This document shows positions 1-7,814 of a stretch of 64,000 bases of DNA, one piece after another. Below the pieces are notes generated by a model. The model searched no databases. It was given only the letters and a program-made list of their open reading frames with translations, and was not told where the DNA came from. The stretch covers positions 1-64,000 of the forward strand of contig CAJUCO010000004.1 in NCBI GenBank assembly GCA_910585245.1, read 5' to 3'. Position 1 is the stretch's first letter, and every line of letters begins with the position of its first letter. Source of the stretch: an uncultured Oscillibacter sp. (GTDB taxonomy: Bacteria > Bacillota > Clostridia > Oscillospirales > Oscillospiraceae). The translations under genes and the position numbers were made by a program.

Positions 1-91
1 CTCTCGTTTTGAATCAGAAGTTTTTCAGACCTCTGAAAGGTCTGAAAAACTTGCACAGGCTGGCGAAAAATTTTTTCGTCAGCCTGACGAA
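1..91 (+). repeat. Triple-hairpin intergenic element, copy A (cut by window start)
   Basis: The window begins inside this element, at the 3' arm of its first hairpin (CTCTCGTTTTGAATCAGAAG). Hairpin 2 pairs GTTTTTCAGACC with GGTCTGAAAAAC, and hairpin 3 pairs CAGGCTG-CGAAAAA with TTTTTTCG-CAGCCTG. The same order of conserved blocks occurs near 1.6, 7.7 and 32.9 kb. Here it lies just beyond the 3' end of the MATE gene and is followed at once by a terminator hairpin. Confidence 0.8.
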
Positions 92-117
92 AAGGGGACG
101 TTAGCGTCCCCTTTTTG
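90..117. terminator. Bidirectional terminator downstream of the MATE gene
   Basis: AAAAGGGGACG and CGTCCCCTTTT pair around a TTAG loop. There is a T-run on the plus strand and A-rich DNA on the other side, so it can end transcription from either direction. It lies directly after the stop codon of the leftward MATE gene. Confidence 0.75.
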
Positions 118-118
118 T

Positions 119-1462
119 TTATTCCGTTCCCTCTGGGGTGTTTTTCCAGGGCCCGGTCCGGTAGAAGAAAACGGACATGGCGGAGGCGATGGTCCAGCCG
201 ATGGGCCAGGCGCACCAGATGCCAAGAGAGCCCAGAGCCGTCCGGGCCAGCAGCGTGGCCAGAACGACCCGCAAGATCAGGTCCGTGAAAGTGGAGGCCA
301 TGAAGTGGAGCATCCGGCCGGAGCCCCGAAGCACGCCGTCGGCCACCAGTTTGGCGGAGATGACAAAGTAAAAGGGAGAGAGGAGACGGAGGTAGGAAAC
401 GCCGGTTTGCAGAGCGGATTTTGTGGGGGTTTCCAGAAAGAGGGACAGCGCCCACTGTCCCGCGAAGAAGTACAGCAAAAACAGCGGCAAACTCAAAAGC
501 CACACCAGCTTTACCCCTGCCCGGAATCCGGCCTTCACCCGGGAGAGCTTCCGGGCGCCGATGTTTTGGGCGGTGTAGTTGGACACGCCGTTGGCCAGAG
601 TGGTAAAGGAGGTGATGACCAGATTATTCAGCTTTACCCCGGCGGAATAGCCCGCCATGACGCCGGTACCAAAGCCGTTGATGACTCCTTGAAGGATGAT
701 GTTTCCCACGGAGATGAAACTCTGCTGGAGGATACTGGGCACGGCTATGACGGCGATTTTTCGAAGAAGGAGAAGGGAGAACAGCGGCGTGGGCTGGGAG
801 GTTTCCACCTTCCGCAACCGGGTGCGCACCGCCCCTACGGCTAGAACACAGCTGGCTCCCTGACACAAAAAGGTGGCCCAGGCCACACCGGCCACCCCCA
901 TATGGAAGGAAGTGACAAAGAGGACGTCCACGGCGATGTTGGCGGTGGAGGAGGCCGCCAGGAAGAGAAAGGGTGTCCGGGAGTCCCCCAGGGCGGAGAA
1001 GATGCCGGTAGCAATGTTGTAGAAAAAGACGAAGGGCAGGCCCCAGACGTAGATGTCCAGATAGATCTTGGACCCGGCGAAGGCTTCTTCCGGGGTGTTG
1101 ATGAGCTGGAGAAGACCGCCGCAGCCCAATATTCCCCCGGCCATCAGCGCGGCGCAGAGGGCGGCGCTGGCAATGCAGGCGGTGGACACCGCCGTTTTCA
1201 TCTTTCCGTACTCCCTGGCTCCAAAGAGCTGGGACACCACCACGGAGCAGCCCATATTGCACCCGAAGGCAAAGGCCAGGAAGATGAGGGTTACCTCATA
1301 GCTGTTGCCCACGGCGGCCAGGGCCTCCTCGCCGATGAATTTCCCGGCCACCAGGCTGTCGGCAATGTTGTAAAGCTGCTGGAAAAGAATACTGCCAAAT
1401 AGGGGAAGGCAGAACCGCCACAAAACGGTCTCCGGCCTCCCCACGGTGAGATCTTGGTTCAT
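119..1462 (-). CDS. MATE family multidrug/Na+ antiporter
   Basis: Integral membrane exporter, 447 aa with about 12 hydrophobic segments, which is normal for the family. Family-typical stretches include LYNIADSLVAGKFIG near residue 35 and YNIATGIFSALGDSRTPF near 150. MATE proteins expel cationic compounds using a Na+ or H+ gradient; the substrate cannot be told from sequence. The ATG chosen (MNQDLTVG) has a GAGGTG ribosome site 7 nt upstream; a longer reading frame lacks one. It has its own promoter with an operator-like palindrome touching the -35. It is transcribed alone and away from the VanY operon. Confidence 0.9.
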   Translation of the reverse strand: MNQDLTVGRPETVLWRFCLPLFGSILFQQLYNIADSLVAGKFIGEEALAAVGNSYEVTLIFLAFAFGCNMGCSVVVSQLFGAREYGKMKTAVSTACIASAALCAALMAGGILGCGGLLQLINTPEEAFAGSKIYLDIYVWGLPFVFFYNIATGIFSALGDSRTPFLFLAASSTANIAVDVLFVTSFHMGVAGVAWATFLCQGASCVLAVGAVRTRLRKVETSQPTPLFSLLLLRKIAVIAVPSILQQSFISVGNIILQGVINGFGTGVMAGYSAGVKLNNLVITSFTTLANGVSNYTAQNIGARKLSRVKAGFRAGVKLVWLLSLPLFLLYFFAGQWALSLFLETPTKSALQTGVSYLRLLSPFYFVISAKLVADGVLRGSGRMLHFMASTFTDLILRVVLATLLARTALGSLGIWCAWPIGWTIASAMSVFFYRTGPWKNTPEGTE

Positions 1463-1501
1463 GGGGATACACCTCGCTTTCAGAACTCTCAGCGGCTTTT
1501 G

Positions 1502-1548
1502 ATTATAGTTCCAAAAAAGAAAGCTGTAAACCGTCATTTTCACGGTTT
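1502..1548 (-). promoter_or_regulatory. MATE promoter with adjacent palindrome
   Basis: On the minus strand TTTACA and TATAAT are separated by 17 bp, and the TATAAT lies about 40 bp from the start codon. A perfect dyad, AAACCGT-N7-ACGGTTT (1528-1548), begins at the upstream edge of the -35 and shares bases with it, as expected for a repressor or activator site. No dedicated regulator gene adjoins the MATE gene. Confidence 0.65.
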
Positions 1549-1761
1549 TAAAAAGAGCGGGGGCTGTTCCTCAGCCCCTGCCCTCAGAGTGTCGAAAAAC
1601 CGCAAAAACCATCCCCGACGGGAAGGAAGAGAGTTACGAGAGGAACCCAGGAAGGGTTCCTTTCGTTTTCAATCATAAGTTTTCAAAACGTTTTCAAAGG
1701 TTTTGAAAACTTGCTCAGGCTGGCAAAAATACTTTTTTGACAGCCCCCGCCCTTTTTAGAG
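1549..1761 (+). repeat. Triple-hairpin intergenic element, copy B, with outer inverted arms
   Basis: Core blocks GAGTTACGAGAGGAACCC, AATCATAAG and the three hairpins are present. In hairpin 2 both arms differ from the other copies yet still pair (TTTTCAAAAC with GTTTTGAAAA instead of TTTTCAGACC with GGTCTGAAAA). The element is enclosed by outer arms, AAAAAGAGCGGGGGCTGT and ACAGCCCCCGCCCTTTTT, that pair almost perfectly. It fills the gap between the 3' end of the vanY-like gene and the MATE promoter and probably ends the vanY transcript. Confidence 0.8.
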
Positions 1762-1786
1762 ACAAAGCCACGCTCTTTCCGGCAAA

Positions 1787-2707
1787 TCAGACGTCTTCCA
1801 GATACTCCTCCAGACAAAGCCCCCGGCTCATGATCTCCCTGGCGGCGGTTTCTCCCACATAGCGGTAATGCCAGGGCTCATAACCCACGCCGGTGAGAGC
1901 GCTTTTCTCTATGGGATAGCGGAGAATGAAACCGTACTCGGCGCAGTGCTCCATCAGCCATTTCTGTACCTCCGTCTCCTCCTGTCCCTCATCCAAAAGC
2001 TGATAGGACTTGTCCACAATGTCCACCGCCAGACCCGCCTGATGCTCGCTGGTTCCGGGGCGGGCCACCCAGAGGGCGGCCTGATCCTCCGCTTCCTGCC
2101 GGGAAGCGGCCAGAGGAAGACAGGCCTGAACCTTGGCCTCAAACAGCTCCTCCTGCTTCTCCCACGTCCGGTAGGAGGAGCAAATGGTGGGCTGAAGCCC
2201 TGCCGCCCGACAGGCGTCCATCATTCGCTGGAGGTCCGGATAGGCCCGCTTGTCAATGGAGTGGCCGTTGATCAATTGGGTAAACGCCGGGATTTGGAAA
2301 TCCTCCGGCAGGGGGTGGCCGCCGTTCACCAGGATCAGCTTCCAGTCGTCCGTGGGGACGGCGCTGTCCTTCCCGTCGGAGGCAGGTTTGCTCTCCCCGC
2401 CGGAGGTCACCGCCCCGGGGACGGCCAGGACACGGACGGGTTCGCCGCTCCCGGCCCCTGCTCCCGCCGCGGAATGGGCGGCTCTGTTTCCAGCGGCTTC
2501 GGCCCGACCCAACAGGAAGCCGCCGGCGAACAGCGTCAGCCCCAGCAGGAGCAAAAGGGGCAGGGGAGACCGCCGGTTCCTCCGCCGGGAGGGCGGGAGG
2601 CGGCGGGGACTGGAAACCATAGGTGTGTCCCATTGAACAGGGGCGGCGGCGTAATACTCCCGGTCAGGTTGGGGAAATTCATGTAGGGTGTGGGAATGGA
2701 TAGACAT
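1787..2707 (-). CDS. VanY-like D-alanyl-D-alanine carboxypeptidase (M15B)
   Basis: Predicted membrane-anchored zinc peptidase that trims the terminal D-Ala from peptidoglycan stem peptides. After a basic N-terminus there is one membrane segment (about residues 50-66, PLLLLLGLTLFAGGFLL), then a linker, then a VanY domain from about residue 115. Zinc and catalytic motifs are visible: SSYRT, SEHQAGLAVDI (H222, D229) and EPWHYRY (H280). It is the last gene of an operon with a two-component system. The ATG follows AAAGGAG. Family assignment is firm. A role in glycopeptide resistance is not supported, because no vanH, vanA or vanX homologue is present. Confidence 0.9.
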   Translation of the reverse strand: MSIHSHTLHEFPQPDREYYAAAPVQWDTPMVSSPRRLPPSRRRNRRSPLPLLLLLGLTLFAGGFLLGRAEAAGNRAAHSAAGAGAGSGEPVRVLAVPGAVTSGGESKPASDGKDSAVPTDDWKLILVNGGHPLPEDFQIPAFTQLINGHSIDKRAYPDLQRMMDACRAAGLQPTICSSYRTWEKQEELFEAKVQACLPLAASRQEAEDQAALWVARPGTSEHQAGLAVDIVDKSYQLLDEGQEETEVQKWLMEHCAEYGFILRYPIEKSALTGVGYEPWHYRYVGETAAREIMSRGLCLEEYLEDV

Positions 2708-2788
2708 AGAAACAGCTCCTTTGCTCTTGAACTGTCTCTATGATAAGGCCTGTCCCCGTCGAAACCGAAACATTCCTGCATCGAAGTC

Positions 2789-3571
2789 TCACCAATTTTG
2801 CATCACAGCTGCATCAACATCCGTCTTGGACACGGGAGGGTAGCCCATGGCAATGCGGGTTTCGTCATCCACCATCTGCCAGTCCACTTCCAGGGTGATA
2901 TGCAGGGTGTCTCTGTACCGGCGGACCCAATGGACTGTGTTGCTGTCTGCCAGCTGAAAGGCGGCAACGTTTTCCTGGACGTTGCTTATCAGCTCATACT
3001 CCAGATCCAGCCCGTCAAAAAAGACCCGTCCAATGTCTTCCGCCGAAACGGAGAAGTCCCACAGCTGTTCGGAATTCATTTCCAGCTCCAGAATCCGCCC
3101 GGATTCTCCGTCCAGGTACAAGGAGAGGTAGTCCCCGGTTTGTTTGTCATAGGCGTTTAGGTAGGCGAAGGCGGCGCTGGACAGGTCCCGCTGGTCCCGA
3201 AGGTAAAGGAGGCCTCCGGTAAAGTCTTGGCTGTATTCCCAGGTCTTCTCCGGCAAAATCCCCAGCTCTGCCAAGCGCTGGAGCTCTGTCTGGGCCTGGG
3301 CGGACAGTTCCGTCAGTTTTTCCCGCTCCGGCTCCTGGCCCACGATGGTAAGGAAGTCGGGAATTGAATGGTACTGGGCCAGCAGCCACAGCCGCCCGGG
3401 GAGCTCCGGGGGCTTGGAGGGAAAGTTGTTGTCCGCCTTCAGAGGTTCGGCGTGAACCGTCCCGGTGAGCTCACCATCCTCCAGAGTGGAGAGACGGAGG
3501 GGCAACAGCGCCAAGGCGGTTACCGTCAGGCCTGTCAAAATGGGGAAGAGCCAGTTTTTCCAATTGCTCAC
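2789..3571 (-). CDS. Unknown membrane-anchored extracellular protein in two-component operon
   Basis: 260 aa with a single N-terminal membrane segment (WLFPILTGLTVTALALLPL) and a soluble domain that should face outside. I do not recognise the family. The GTG start overlaps the stop codon of the kinase (GTGA), with GAGGAGG 9 nt upstream, so translation is coupled to the kinase. The vanY-like gene follows 81 bp later. The position suggests an accessory of the sensor kinase or of cell-wall processing; this is inference from the neighbours only. Confidence 0.75.
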   Translation of the reverse strand: MSNWKNWLFPILTGLTVTALALLPLRLSTLEDGELTGTVHAEPLKADNNFPSKPPELPGRLWLLAQYHSIPDFLTIVGQEPEREKLTELSAQAQTELQRLAELGILPEKTWEYSQDFTGGLLYLRDQRDLSSAAFAYLNAYDKQTGDYLSLYLDGESGRILELEMNSEQLWDFSVSAEDIGRVFFDGLDLEYELISNVQENVAAFQLADSNTVHWVRRYRDTLHITLEVDWQMVDDETRIAMGYPPVSKTDVDAAVMQNW

Positions 3572-4983
3572 CTTTCCGCGCCTCCTCTCAGGTGAACTCC
3601 CACACAGGTGCCTTTGCCCGGGTGACTCTCCAGTTCCAGCGTCCCGCCGTGGAGCTCCACAATCCGGCGGCACAGGGCCAGCCCCAGTCCCGCGCCCCCC
3701 TGGGCCCGGGCCCGGGATTTGTCCACCATGTAGAAGGCTTCCGTCACCCGTTCCAGCTCCTGGGGCGGGATGCCCTTGCCTTGGTCCGTCACTTGAATGC
3801 GGCAGCTTCCATCCTCCAGGGCGAAGCCCTCCAGTAAAATCTCCCCGCCGTTTTCCATGGCCTTCCGGGCGTTGTCCAGCAGGTTTATGCAGACGGTCTC
3901 CATCAAATCCGGTTCCATCCGCGCCGTTACCGCCTGGGCCCGAACGGTGAGGCGGATTCCCGATTGAACAAGGGACGGTTCCATGGCTCCGGCTACCCGG
4001 TGCAAAAAGACGTCCAGGGAGACGGGATGCAAGGGAAAATCCTGCCGCTCCAGGACGATGAGGTCCAGCAGTTTCCGGCTCAAGGCCTCCAGCCGCCGCC
4101 CCTCGCTAAAAATATACCCGGCGCTCTCCCGGACCTGTTCCACCCCGGCGGGGCGGGAGCGAAGAAGGTCCGCGTAGCCGATGACGGAGGTCAGGGGCGT
4201 CTTGATCTCGTGGGCGAAACTGGCGATGAAGTCCTCCTGGCGGCGCTGGGCGGCTTTCAGCTCCGCTACCTGCCGCTGGATGCGGTGGGCCATGACGTTG
4301 AAGTCGGCGGAGAGCTGGGCCACCTCGTCGTCCCCGTCCACCCGGACCCGCTGGCTGAGCTCTCCCTCCGCCATCCTCCTGGCGGCGGCGGAAAGGCGGG
4401 CCAGGGGCCGGACCAACATGGCCGCCACCGCCAGGGAAAGGGCTCCCACCATCCCGGTGAGGACCAGCGTCAGGGAGAAGAAGCTCCGGTACTGCTCCGA
4501 CCGGGATTGGAACAGCTCGCCTACCTCCCGGCAGTTCTCCAGATAGAGAATGCCGTCCTCTAAGGCCAGGGGGCTGGCGGCGTGGAGGTAAATCCGCCCG
4601 TCGGCCAGGGCGTTCATGACCCAGCCCCGCTGTCCGGCGGGAAGCTGGGAGGTGAGGCCCGCCGCCTCCACCGGCAGCGCGCCGCTGCCCCCCAGGGTCG
4701 TTCCCGCCTCGTCGCTGAGGCGGAAAGAGACCGTCCGCCCCTGGCCGGTGGTGATGCTGATGCCCCCGGCGGCCTTGGCCAGCTCTTGGCGGTTGTAGAG
4801 GGGGTTAAAGGCCAGTTCCTGGGCCAGGGCGAAGCGGAGGAGGTCGTTTTCCTCATACAACGCCGCCACCTCCCGCTCCAAAGAGGCGCGAAACTGGGCG
4901 TGGATGAGGGCGTAGCCTCCGGCGGAGCAGGCCAGGGCCGTGATGAGGACCATGCTGCAAAAAAGCTTCCAGAATAATCGCAC
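3568..4983 (-). CDS. Sensor histidine kinase (HAMP-HisKA-HATPase)
   Basis: 471-aa membrane kinase. There is one membrane segment at about residues 8-30, an extracytoplasmic sensor region, a second segment near 165-185 (LVLTGMVGALSLAVAAMLV), HAMP, the HisKA motif FAHEIKTPLTSVIGY with phospho-acceptor H258, then the N box (NLLDNARKA) and G boxes (GKGIPP, GAGLGLAL). It should phosphorylate the regulator encoded just upstream. The start is taken as GTG preceded by GGAGG at 7 nt; a longer TTG start has no ribosome site. The DXGKG and GLGL motifs are intact, so it looks active. Confidence 0.92.
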   Translation of the reverse strand: MRLFWKLFCSMVLITALACSAGGYALIHAQFRASLEREVAALYEENDLLRFALAQELAFNPLYNRQELAKAAGGISITTGQGRTVSFRLSDEAGTTLGGSGALPVEAAGLTSQLPAGQRGWVMNALADGRIYLHAASPLALEDGILYLENCREVGELFQSRSEQYRSFFSLTLVLTGMVGALSLAVAAMLVRPLARLSAAARRMAEGELSQRVRVDGDDEVAQLSADFNVMAHRIQRQVAELKAAQRRQEDFIASFAHEIKTPLTSVIGYADLLRSRPAGVEQVRESAGYIFSEGRRLEALSRKLLDLIVLERQDFPLHPVSLDVFLHRVAGAMEPSLVQSGIRLTVRAQAVTARMEPDLMETVCINLLDNARKAMENGGEILLEGFALEDGSCRIQVTDQGKGIPPQELERVTEAFYMVDKSRARAQGGAGLGLALCRRIVELHGGTLELESHPGKGTCVGVHLRGGAER

Positions 4984-5081
4984 AAAAAGCCTCCTTTTGG
5001 GCAGGAGCGGGCAGCCCGGTGTGGGGCCTGGCCCCCTGGTCAGGCCATTTTCCGGCAATGGGGTGCGAAAAGAGAGGCCCC

Positions 5082-5738
5082 CTATACCTCCAACCGGTAG
5101 CCCACCTTATAAACCGCCACCAGCCGGTTTTCCAGGCCCAGCTTTTTCCGCATCCGCTGGATGTGGAGGTCCACGGTCCGGCTGTCCCCCAGAAATTCCT
5201 CCCCCCAGACCTTCTCGTAAATCCGGTCCCGGTAGAGGGCGATGTTTTTGTTTTGGAGGAAGAGCAGAAGCAAATCGTACTCCTTGGCAGTCAGAGCCAC
5301 AGGGACTCCGGTCCGGCGCACAACGCGGCTGGCGGTGTCGATTTCAATGTCCGGAGGCAGGGAGAGGACCCGCCCGGTCTTTCCACAGCGGCGAAGCACG
5401 GTTTCCACCCGGGCCAACAGCTCCATCAACTCGAAGGGCTTGACGATGTAATCCTCCGCCCCCAGGCGAAGGCCCTTCACCCGGTCCTCCAACTCCCCCT
5501 TGGCGGTGAGGAAGATCACCGGCACTTCCAGACTTTTGCAGTATTCCAGCACCTCGTATCCGTCGGCCTTGGGGAGCATAATGTCCAACAGCGCCAGGTC
5601 GAAGGGGCGGGATTCCAGCAAATCTGCCGCGGCGGCCCCGTCGGCGGCCCAGGTGCAGCGGTAGCCCGCCCCTTCCAGGGCGGTTTTGATGAGGTTTGCG
5701 ATGGGGGACTCGTCCTCAGCGATGAGAATTTTGTTCAT
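5082..5738 (-). CDS. OmpR-family response regulator
   Basis: 218 aa: receiver domain (acidic pocket EDE near residues 8-10, phospho-acceptor D52 in LALLDIM, conserved K in LTAKGE) followed by a winged-helix OmpR domain ending VDLHIQRMRKKLGLENRLVAVYKVGYRLEV. First gene of a four-gene operon with the kinase, an unknown exported protein and a VanY-like peptidase. The start MNKILIAEDE has AAGGAGG at good spacing. Three 11-bp direct repeats upstream are candidate binding sites. VanR is in the same subfamily, but nothing proves vancomycin as the signal. Confidence 0.93.
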   Translation of the reverse strand: MNKILIAEDESPIANLIKTALEGAGYRCTWAADGAAAADLLESRPFDLALLDIMLPKADGYEVLEYCKSLEVPVIFLTAKGELEDRVKGLRLGAEDYIVKPFELMELLARVETVLRRCGKTGRVLSLPPDIEIDTASRVVRRTGVPVALTAKEYDLLLLFLQNKNIALYRDRIYEKVWGEEFLGDSRTVDLHIQRMRKKLGLENRLVAVYKVGYRLEV

Positions 5739-5776
5739 GGAATGCGCCTCCTTGGTCATGGTATCCTTTGGATGTA

Positions 5777-5809
5777 GTCTGCATCGTCCTTCCATCATTC
5801 TTGCATCAT
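5777..5809. promoter_or_regulatory. Three tandem 11-bp direct repeats, candidate response-regulator site
   Basis: GTCTGCATCGT, CCTTCCATCAT and TCTTGCATCAT follow each other without a gap (shared core YYTBCATCRT). Spacing of one helical turn is typical of OmpR-family operators. The repeats lie between the regulator gene and the divergent DUF4397 gene, so one site could act on both. Confidence 0.55.
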
Positions 5810-5854
5810 GAACCGGGACGGGGGAGTCGGCATAGACTGTCATAGCCCCATCTG

Positions 5855-5891
5855 AAAGGAGGATGCCGGAAGTGCGCTTCCGGCTGCATAT
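5855..5891 (+). promoter_or_regulatory. Shine-Dalgarno separated from its start codon by a perfect hairpin
   Basis: AAAGGAGG (5855-5862) is 29 nt from the ATG at 5892, too far for normal initiation. Between them lies a perfect 8-bp stem with a 4-nt loop (GCCGGAAG-TGCG-CTTCCGGC, 5865-5884). Folding removes 20 nt and leaves 9 nt between the ribosome site and ATG, the usual optimum. An ATG touching the SD opens a 10-codon frame (MPEVRFRLHI) whose TGA overlaps the real start, an alternative reading. Confidence 0.6.
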
Positions 5892-6896
5892 ATGAATCAG
5901 AATATGACGCGGCAATTTTCCTCTCCCACCGCCTGGACCGGCCGGTCGGGAGAAGCTGTCATTCCCCTGCCCAACCCCGGCGAGGGCGGTCCTGTCTACC
6001 CCGGTAACATGAATAATGGTGTGACCGATCCCGGTCAGATTCCTGTTATTCCCCTGCCCAATCCCGGCGAGGGCGGCCCGGTTTACCCCGGCCCCGACGG
6101 CGGCGTGGTGGAGCCTGTCATTCCCCTGCCCAACCCCGGTGAGGGCGGCCCGGTTTATCCCGGCCCTGGCGGCGGTAATCAGGTCTGGCCTTGCCCCGGC
6201 GGCGGCTGCGGTAGTATCATCGTTCTGCCCGGCGTCATCGGCGGCGTGTGGCCCGGCGCGGCGAAGGTCCGCTTTTTAAACGCGGGGTACGGCTATCCCG
6301 CCTTCCGCATTTTCATCGGAAACCGCCGGTTTGTGAACCTTTTGAACTACGCCTCCGCCACCACCTACGGGCAGGTGAACGCGGGTTACCAAACGGTGAC
6401 GGTCACCGGAACCGACGGCTATGTCTACATCCAGAAAACCATGCCCTTCCAGTCCAACGGAATTACCACCGTTGCCATCATCAACACCGCCGGAGGACTG
6501 GACCTGATGCAGATTACGGACAGCTGCTGCCCGCCCACCAACGGTTATTCCAGCTTCCGCATCGGGAATCTGGCCTATAACAGCGGCCCCCTGGATGTGA
6601 TCATGAGCGACGGCCGGGTGGTCTGGGCGGACCTGCGGTTTAAGGAAGTCCCCGCTTTCAAGCGCATTATGCCCGGCACCTACCAGTTCTTCTACGCCGA
6701 CACGAACCTGTCGCCCATGCCCTCCGGCCTGGATATTGAGACCATGGACTCCGCTTGGTTGGGGGTCTATCCGCCTCACGAGACCTTTGGCTCGCTGTAC
6801 CTGGACGTGACCAGCAACGCAATTTACAGCGTCTATCTCCTCCAGAGCGGCAGCAACCGGAACAACATCCAGAACCTGATTTTAATGGATCGCTAA
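5892..6896 (+). CDS. DUF4397 protein with Pro/Gly-rich triple repeat
   Basis: 334 aa, no signal peptide seen. Residues 23-38, 52-67 and 76-91 carry an identical 16-residue repeat, VIPLPNPGEGGPVYPG, joined by Gly/Pro/Asp linkers. A PGGGCG stretch follows, then a DUF4397-like beta-rich domain (KVRFLNAGYGYPAFRIFIGNR onward) with a likely second copy after SSFRIGNLAYNSGPLDVIMSDG. DUF4397 proteins are often surface-linked, but their function is unknown. It is divergent from the two-component operon and ends in a strong terminator. Translation start is unusual because a hairpin separates it from the ribosome site. Confidence 0.8.
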   Translation: MNQNMTRQFSSPTAWTGRSGEAVIPLPNPGEGGPVYPGNMNNGVTDPGQIPVIPLPNPGEGGPVYPGPDGGVVEPVIPLPNPGEGGPVYPGPGGGNQVWPCPGGGCGSIIVLPGVIGGVWPGAAKVRFLNAGYGYPAFRIFIGNRRFVNLLNYASATTYGQVNAGYQTVTVTGTDGYVYIQKTMPFQSNGITTVAIINTAGGLDLMQITDSCCPPTNGYSSFRIGNLAYNSGPLDVIMSDGRVVWADLRFKEVPAFKRIMPGTYQFFYADTNLSPMPSGLDIETMDSAWLGVYPPHETFGSLYLDVTSNAIYSVYLLQSGSNRNNIQNLILMDR

Positions 6897-6900
6897 GGCA

Positions 6901-6935
6901 AAACGCCCGCGCCCAAGACGGCGCGGGCGTTTTTC
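6901..6935. terminator. Bidirectional terminator between DUF4397 gene and mntP
   Basis: Perfect 13-bp stem AAACGCCCGCGCC / GGCGCGGGCGTTT with a CAAGAC loop and flanking T/A runs. It serves the convergent DUF4397 and mntP genes. Confidence 0.88.
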
Positions 6936-7505
6936 TCAGAATACGAGGATTTCCAAGTGCTCCAACAAAATCTTGAGGCCCATGAGAATCAAGATGACGC
7001 CTCCTGCCAGCTCGGCCCGGGCCTTGTAGCGCAGGCCGAAGACATTGCCCACTTTCAGCCCCACGGCGGAGAGCAGGAAGGTGGTGACGCCGATAAGGGA
7101 CACGGCTGCCAGGATGTGCACATCCGGCAAGAGGGCGAAGGTGATCCCCACCGCCAGAGCGTCGATGCTGGTGGCCACGGCCAGGAGGAACATGGTGCGA
7201 AGGGAAAAGGAGCCGTCGTGGCACTCGCCGTCTCCGGAGAAGCTCTCTTTGACCATGTTCCCGCCGATAAAGGCCAGGAGGATGAAGGCAATCCAGTGGT
7301 CAAAGGAGACGATGTACTGCTCGAAGGTGGAGCCAAGTAAGTAACCGATGGCGGGCATTAAGGCCTGAAAGCCGCCGAACCACGCGCCGGTGAGCAGATA
7401 GTGCCGGGGCTGCAGCCGCTGAACGGACAGACCCTTGCACACGGAGACGGCGAAGGCGTCCATTGAAAGGCCGACGGCGATGAGGAACAGTCCAAAGATA
7501 TCCAT
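6936..7505 (-). CDS. mntP: Manganese efflux pump MntP
   Basis: 189-aa membrane protein with six predicted helices in two homologous halves, each with the family motif (GLSMDAFAVS near residue 15, ATSIDALAVGI near residue 110) containing the Asp residues needed for Mn2+ export. Start MDIFGLFL has GGGAGG 7 nt upstream. Transcribed alone, with a plausible TTGACA/TATCAT promoter. I saw no yybP-ykoY riboswitch fold in its short leader. Confidence 0.93.
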   Translation of the reverse strand: MDIFGLFLIAVGLSMDAFAVSVCKGLSVQRLQPRHYLLTGAWFGGFQALMPAIGYLLGSTFEQYIVSFDHWIAFILLAFIGGNMVKESFSGDGECHDGSFSLRTMFLLAVATSIDALAVGITFALLPDVHILAAVSLIGVTTFLLSAVGLKVGNVFGLRYKARAELAGGVILILMGLKILLEHLEILVF

Positions 7506-7536
7506 GAGGGAGCCTCCCAATTTATGTAGTTTTTAG

Positions 7537-7566
7537 ATGATACCATATCCATATTCCGGCTGTCAA
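7537..7566 (-). promoter_or_regulatory. mntP promoter
   Basis: On the minus strand, TTGACA and TATCAT are separated by 18 bp, about 30 bp ahead of the start codon. A GC hairpin (CCGGCGG...CCGCCGG) lies just upstream. Confidence 0.55.
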
Positions 7567-7606
7567 TGTAATTAAACCGGCGGGGGGGAACCGCCGGACT
7601 TGACAA

Positions 7607-7808
7607 AAGGCAAAGGGACAGACTCCAGCTTGTCAAAAAAGTGCCGTCTAAAGGGGAGCGGAAAGGAAAAGAGCTACGAGAGAAACCCATCAGGGGTTTC
7701 TCTCGTTTGTAATCAAATCAGAAGGTTTTCAGACCTTTTGAAAGGTTTGAACACCTTGCTCGGGCTGGCGAAAATCCTTTTTTCGACAGCCTGAGACCCT
7801 TCGCCTTT
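7607..7808 (+). repeat. Triple-hairpin intergenic element, copy C
   Basis: Shares with copy D both the 5' block (CAGCTTGTCAAAAA, AGTGCCGTCTAAA, GGAAAAGAGCTACGAG) and the three hairpins: GAGAAACCC/GGGTTTCTC, TTTTCAGACC/GGTTTGAAC (imperfect) and GGCTGGCGAAAA/TTTTTTCGACAGCC. Ends are inverted (CCAGCTTGTC and CGACAGCCTG). Outer arms AAGGCAAAGGG and CCCTTCGCCTT enclose it. It lies at the 3' end of the following leftward gene and behind the mntP promoter. Confidence 0.8.
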
Positions 7809-7814
7809 TTACGT

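Noticed and set aside
1787..5738. Vancomycin-resistance operon
   Set aside because: Regulator, kinase and VanY-type peptidase are present, but no D-lactate or D-serine ligase, dehydrogenase or VanX dipeptidase is nearby.
7506..7600. yybP-ykoY manganese riboswitch before mntP
   Set aside because: The stretch between promoter and start is about 25 nt, far too short for that aptamer.
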